Position numbers and translations under genes: made by a program. A stretch of DNA of 58,506 bases from Candidatus Aminicenantota bacterium (GTDB taxonomy: Bacteria > Acidobacteriota > Aminicenantia > Aminicenantales > Saccharicenantaceae), in the NCBI GenBank assembly GCA_014360015.1, contig JACIYJ010000012.1, positions 1 through 58,506 of the forward strand. The letters are read 5' to 3'. Positions 55,145 through 58,506 of the stretch are shown here, in pieces. The notes under the pieces were generated by a model that did no database searches, had not been told where the DNA came from, and saw nothing but the letters and a program-made list of their open reading frames with translations. Within the stretch, counting starts at the first letter, position 1, and every line of letters starts with the position of its first letter.

Positions 55145-55837
55145 TTAAACGGAAAAGGGAGCTATTCTGTAAATGACAAAATTCTCTCCTCTTTTTATTT
55201 CTTGCAACGGAAGTATGTAGGTCTTCTGGGCGAATGGATTCCCCCTTCCTTTTTCGTAAGGATTTACCTGAGAAAAACAGGCATCTTCTCTAATCTCATT
55301 CAGACTGACCACCGGCCGTCGCGTAAAATTTTCAGCTTCTGGTTTTACTTCATGGAGTAATTTAGCAATCAGCCTTGGGTCTGGACCTTCTGCCCTGACC
55401 ATTGTCCGGCAACTCAAAAGAGAATCTGAAGTTCCTAGCCGCCTCAGATGCCTGAAGATTTGCTCGAGTCTTTTACTCTCTTCTTCAGCCTGGAGATAAA
55501 CTTTCATCGGACCATAAAAATGGCAATATTCTCTAATTCCAAAGGATTCTTCAAAGCTTGAATCCTGATTTTTCGATGGCTTCAATCTTTTTATAAAAAA
55601 CTTGAGAATTACCACTCTTTCGGGAGGTTCAATCTCCATTGGCAGTTTTTTAACCAGCTCAAAAATTTCTATTCCTGACTCAACCCTGCCATCAATTTTT
55701 ATAGCTGTATCCACCAAGGCCAGCCTAATGGCCGCCGGACTCGGGATTGGAGAGGTCAAGGCGAAGCTGGGAGAAATGTTTGGAATTCGGTAAGAGAAAA
55801 GACTTCCAAAATGAAGTTCAGCAACTATCCAGGCCAT
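55145..55837 (-). CDS. cas5: Cascade subunit Cas5 (type I, I-A-like)
   Basis: 230 residues. The N-terminal RAMP-type fold starts MAWIVAELHFGSLFSYRIPN and is followed by SFALTSPIPSPAAIRLALVDTAI, the 'P..sP.A...ai' signature of Cas5 proteins. Cas5 caps the 5' handle of the crRNA in the effector. The C-terminal part contains glycine-poor beta strands without catalytic residues. It lies 29 bases after cas7 and 4 bases before cas1. Confidence 0.85.
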   Translation of the reverse strand: MAWIVAELHFGSLFSYRIPNISPSFALTSPIPSPAAIRLALVDTAIKIDGRVESGIEIFELVKKLPMEIEPPERVVILKFFIKRLKPSKNQDSSFEESFGIREYCHFYGPMKVYLQAEEESKRLEQIFRHLRRLGTSDSLLSCRTMVRAEGPDPRLIAKLLHEVKPEAENFTRRPVVSLNEIREDACFSQVNPYEKGRGNPFAQKTYILPLQEIKRGENFVIYRIAPFSV

Positions 55838-55866
55838 CTTTGTTTACCATCTTTTTTAAAACAAAT

Positions 55867-56835
55867 TTATGGCATCTTTAGCTCATAAATTTCGTGAAGC
55901 ATCAACTCATCAATTAAAGACTTCAAATCAGCCAGGTTGGAAAACTTCTTCATAGACAATCCTTTTTCATCTCGGTTGAGTGCCTCGAGTTGATCCAGAT
56001 AATCATTATTTATCGGGCTGATCACCGGTGCTGGAAAATTTTTTTCCGATATTATAACTGCACCTTCTATCCCTTCGACATGAGGTAATCTGGTTGAAGT
56101 CATAGCGCCTTCAGTTCTTATTAAAGCAGCCTTGTAAGCGTTTAGGGCAAGCTGAAACCTTTTCTTTCTCTCTTCATTGCTTATTACATAGCTGTAGTTT
56201 ATTTCATTTAGACCTATCCGCCATGGTTGGAATACTGATATAAGGGCATAAACCCCAGATCGCGTCGGGCGGTGGTATACCATTTGAGATGTGACCTGTT
56301 TTTCTTCTCCTTTTCCTCTGCCATCTTCATTTTTTGCAATTTCTGATTCTTCTTCTCCTGCCTTTAATTCTTCTTTAGATCGGCCCACCATAAAATGTCT
56401 GGCATGAACATGAATACTCCGATGTGTTTTATCAGGAATGCCCAAAGCCCAGCCAAACTCAATCGTCGATGGCCTTCCAAGTGACATCGTCTGAGCTAAT
56501 AAGAAACCATGTAGGTCACATAAAATGCATGAAGCTATGGCTGTTTTCATAGCTGATTCTTGGTTTTTAGATTTTTTTACCATTTCATTAACATCCGCTC
56601 TTTGTGGATGAAACTTCTGACAGGCACTGCAAAATTTACTCTTATCTTCCTGAAGCAACCAGACATTGTAAGCATGGATGTGTTTGAGCATTTCCCCAGA
56701 TATCCCATCTGTTTTTTCTCCGCTGGCCAGAACTACCGTTCGGGGCTCGGTCACATTACCGATCGTTCCTTCGTTGTTTAAAGAGTGTAAATTCCAAGTA
56801 ACTCTTGCCATAATAGACATTTCAAAAATAGCCAT
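55867..56835 (-). CDS. cas7: Cascade backbone Cas7 (DevR/Csa2 family) with a CxxC...CxxC insertion
   Basis: 322 residues. The family start is clear (MSIMARVTWNLHSLNNEGTI), as are FGWALGIPDKTHRS and MVYHRPTRSGVYALISVF. Cas7 coats the crRNA spacer as a filament. A segment at about 65-110 has two cysteine pairs, CSAC and CILC, about 37 residues apart, which would suit a zinc-binding finger. A charged loop rich in Glu and Lys at about 153-180 is probably disordered. AAGGAGGG precedes the ATG by about 8 bases. Confidence 0.88.
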   Translation of the reverse strand: MAIFEMSIMARVTWNLHSLNNEGTIGNVTEPRTVVLASGEKTDGISGEMLKHIHAYNVWLLQEDKSKFCSACQKFHPQRADVNEMVKKSKNQESAMKTAIASCILCDLHGFLLAQTMSLGRPSTIEFGWALGIPDKTHRSIHVHARHFMVGRSKEELKAGEEESEIAKNEDGRGKGEEKQVTSQMVYHRPTRSGVYALISVFQPWRIGLNEINYSYVISNEERKKRFQLALNAYKAALIRTEGAMTSTRLPHVEGIEGAVIISEKNFPAPVISPINNDYLDQLEALNRDEKGLSMKKFSNLADLKSLIDELMLHEIYELKMP

Positions 56836-56852
56836 ATTTTAAGACCCTCCTT

Positions 56853-57194
56853 TTATATTTCTTCTTCGATTTCTTCTTCCTGAACCCTCTTGACAAGGGC
56901 ATGGCTGATAAGAGCAGCCCTTACCAACCTAACCCCATGCTTATCGACCAGGTTCATTAATCTTTCCAAATTTTCTTCTTTTGGCCTTTTGAGATTCAGC
57001 CTCCGGGCATGGGTTTCATATCTTCTGAGAAAATTTTTTATAGCCTCTGAAAAATCTTCCGGTTTTTCAGCATTTTCAAGTTCGATAAGAGAAGCATAAT
57101 CTTGAATATCCTTCATTCTGAGGGCTTTCCTTAAGGCATAACCAAAGTCTTTTAAAGCCTCATCTGAATAAACTTGACTTAGCTCATTTGGCAT
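56853..57194 (-). CDS. Cascade small subunit, Cas11/Csa5-like
   Basis: 113 residues, predicted mostly helical (LMNLVDKHGVRLVRAALISH; FSEAIKNFLRRYETHARRLN) with an acidic tail, matching the size and character of type I-A Csa5 small subunits. The position between cas8 and cas7 supports this. Its ATG lies 11 bases inside the end of cas8, with a perfect AAAGGAGGT ribosome site, so it is translated efficiently. Sequence identity alone would not be decisive. Confidence 0.75.
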   Translation of the reverse strand: MPNELSQVYSDEALKDFGYALRKALRMKDIQDYASLIELENAEKPEDFSEAIKNFLRRYETHARRLNLKRPKEENLERLMNLVDKHGVRLVRAALISHALVKRVQEEEIEEEI

Positions 57195-58254
57195 AATTAA
57201 TTACCTCCTTTAGGCTATTTTCAGAATAATAATTTTCCCCTTTAACCTCTCCTTCTATTATGTATCTTAAAAATATCCTGGCATGAGTCTCATAAGATTC
57301 AAGAGTCGGATGCATTATAAAATTAGTTATGGCCAGGCCCAGGTCCTCACATCCTTTGACACTCCCTTTACGAAAAAGGTAATCCCAATTTTTAAAAACA
57401 TCAGCTACCACAGGGTTTTTAGAAAACGCTAATTCCATAAGCGGATAAAGGCTTAAATTCCCGCCAGATGAAGGCTTAAATTGCTGGCCGGTTTGAACAA
57501 GAGAAAAATAAAATATTCCTGAGAACTTATCAGAAAATTGAGATTTTGAGAAAAAAAGCTCCATCATTTTTTCAGATAGAAGAACAGCAAAATGAGCCGC
57601 GGCATTTTGAACACTTAGGTAACTCAGCCCTTTTGCATAGACACTTTCTCTTATTTCCAGGAAGTTACTCAATTCTATTTTTTGAGGTACCGGAAAAACT
57701 ACAAAATAATTGCATTTATTTCCTTGAGACCTCTGAACTGAATATCTTCCAGCTATTGATCCACCCAGACAGGCTAAGGCCCAGTTATAGCTATCGACTT
57801 TAGTTTGCCCTTCACTATAATCTCCCCTTGTCTTTCCTCGCAACCCCTTGAAGGCTGAAGGATCCAGTGGTCCTGAAAGTGTCTCCCCTTTAGCCGTGGA
57901 AATTTCGGGAAGACTATCGGGCCTTTGAAAGGTCCTCTCTATCTTGTTTAAATCTTCTGATAAAATTTTTTTTACTCTTTCAACTTGTTGTGGCCACTTA
58001 TCTTTATAAGTAAGAAATACTTTATTCCAATTATTGCTCTCAAACAGTTGATCCCATCCAACGTTCTTTTCCAGAAATTCTTTTCTCAACTCAACTTCGG
58101 GTATTTCTATAAAATAAAAATGCCCGGCTTCGATGATTTCCGGAGTGTGTTCTTCTGGCGTTGCTCTATCCACCAGAATGGCCAGACCATAGGCCCGACA
58201 TAGATCGAATATTTCAAGGCCCGTTCTGGCAATAAAAAATCGCCTTTTTTTCAT
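57184..58254 (-). CDS. Cascade large subunit Cas8 (type I-A-like)
   Basis: 356 residues. It is assigned as Cas8 mainly from its place as first gene of a cas8-cas11-cas7-cas5 set, its size, and segments such as DSYNWALACLGGSIAGRYSV and LSYLSVQNAAAHFAVLLSEK that resemble small Cas8a/Cst1-type large subunits. No HD or helicase motif is present, so it is not Cas3 or Cas10. The large subunit recognises the PAM. TGGAG stands 7 bases before the ATG. The exact subtype needs profile comparison. Confidence 0.72.
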   Translation of the reverse strand: MKKRRFFIARTGLEIFDLCRAYGLAILVDRATPEEHTPEIIEAGHFYFIEIPEVELRKEFLEKNVGWDQLFESNNWNKVFLTYKDKWPQQVERVKKILSEDLNKIERTFQRPDSLPEISTAKGETLSGPLDPSAFKGLRGKTRGDYSEGQTKVDSYNWALACLGGSIAGRYSVQRSQGNKCNYFVVFPVPQKIELSNFLEIRESVYAKGLSYLSVQNAAAHFAVLLSEKMMELFFSKSQFSDKFSGIFYFSLVQTGQQFKPSSGGNLSLYPLMELAFSKNPVVADVFKNWDYLFRKGSVKGCEDLGLAITNFIMHPTLESYETHARIFLRYIIEGEVKGENYYSENSLKEVINYAK

Positions 58255-58343
58255 ACTAAACTCCAGTTGTTATTTTTTTTTATGCCCCAAATTGCCATCC
58301 GAATGCCTCTAAATTATTAAATTCTCTGTTGCTATTTAATAAA

Positions 58344-58373
58344 ATTATCATTCAGTTAAAGCTTCTTTGTCAA
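58344..58373 (-). promoter_or_regulatory. Promoter of the cas operon
   Basis: On the minus strand a perfect TTGACA (58373-58368) is followed by TGATAA at 17 bases or GATAAT at 18 bases (58349-58344). The cas8 ATG at 58254 leaves a leader of about 80 nt. No other good promoter lies within the tightly packed operon. Confidence 0.6.
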
Positions 58374-58506
58374 CAGAAAAATTCTTTCAGGTTAAGAGAT
58401 AGTATCCAGGTTAGAGGGAGTATTTGGCAGAAGCGGGGTGGCAGTCCGGCCATAGGGACTTCGGCAGAAGAGGCCAGAAAATTTATCAGCCTGGTACTTG
58501 AAAAAG
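58374..58506. other. Right flank beyond the cas operon, content unresolved
   Basis: Frames run to the window edge on both strands. On the minus strand about 37 codons end at a TAA at 58394-58392; on the plus strand a frame of about 43 codons is open without a start codon. Either could be a gene end or a chance frame. Neither resembles Cas3 or Cas6. Confidence 0.25.

Overview
The window most likely comes from a Gram-negative, glycan-degrading bacterium of the Acidobacteriota/Candidatus Aminicenantes type. This is an inference. It rests on two GWxTD-domain proteins, a SusC-like TonB-dependent receptor with an N-terminal carboxypeptidase-regulatory domain but no SusD, periplasmic sulfatase-fold and TPR proteins, and an archaeal-style split GMP synthase subunit. 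No rRNA or marker gene is present to settle it.

Layout. 1-1.2 kb: the tail of a transposase, a GWxTD lipoprotein-like gene and tRNA-Glu(CTC). 1.3-2.2 kb: GMP synthase ATP-PPase subunit (minus strand), then a non-coding stretch with nested inverted repeats. 2.6-11.6 kb (plus strand): two tandem phosphohexomutases, the first without its catalytic residues, then secreted GH38 and GH2 enzymes. 11.7-33.9 kb (minus strand): a long saccharolytic block. In transcription order it holds an Fe-S aldo/keto reductase, GH18, GH42, ROK kinase, SIS protein, MFS transporter, ChbG/YdjC deacetylase, NagA, GH116, a sulfatase-fold TPR protein, a CarboxypepD_reg-TPR protein, a frameshifted TonB receptor and a GWxTD-TPR protein. 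34.2-38.1 kb: a SYLF protein, a TTNGSI-repeat lipoprotein and a class C beta-lactamase-fold hydrolase. 38.5-39.9 kb: an AbiE-like toxin/antitoxin pair. 40.3-44.7 kb: a complete fructose-type PTS (HPr-EI-EIIA fusion, EIIB, EIIC) with an unknown gene inserted on the opposite strand. 44.9-53.0 kb: a CRISPR array of 110 repeats. 53.1-58.3 kb: a type I (I-A-like) cas operon, cas8-cas11/csa5-cas7-cas5-cas1-cas2-cas4.

How it works together. The two glycan blocks together encode alpha-mannosidase-, beta-glucosaminidase/mannosidase-, beta-galactosidase-, chitinase/ENGase- and GH116-type activities. With the outer-membrane receptor, inner-membrane transporter, sugar kinase, deacetylases and hexomutases, they form a plausible route for GlcNAc- and mannose-containing glycans such as N-glycans or chitin-like polymers. 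The PTS offers a separate sugar-uptake route.

The CRISPR array is read on the minus strand from a leader beside cas4. The repeat then ends in GAAAC, and the degenerate terminal repeat lies at the far end. The cas operon has its own promoter just upstream of cas8. cas3 and cas6 are not in the window and must lie elsewhere if the system interferes with DNA.

Most notable points: the pseudoenzyme/enzyme hexomutase pair; a very large array with a duplicated four-spacer block and spacers that appear to target diverged versions of the same sites; a Cas1 with an N-terminal extension of about 65 residues; a Thr at the sulfatase nucleophile position; and the orphan gene inside the PTS locus.
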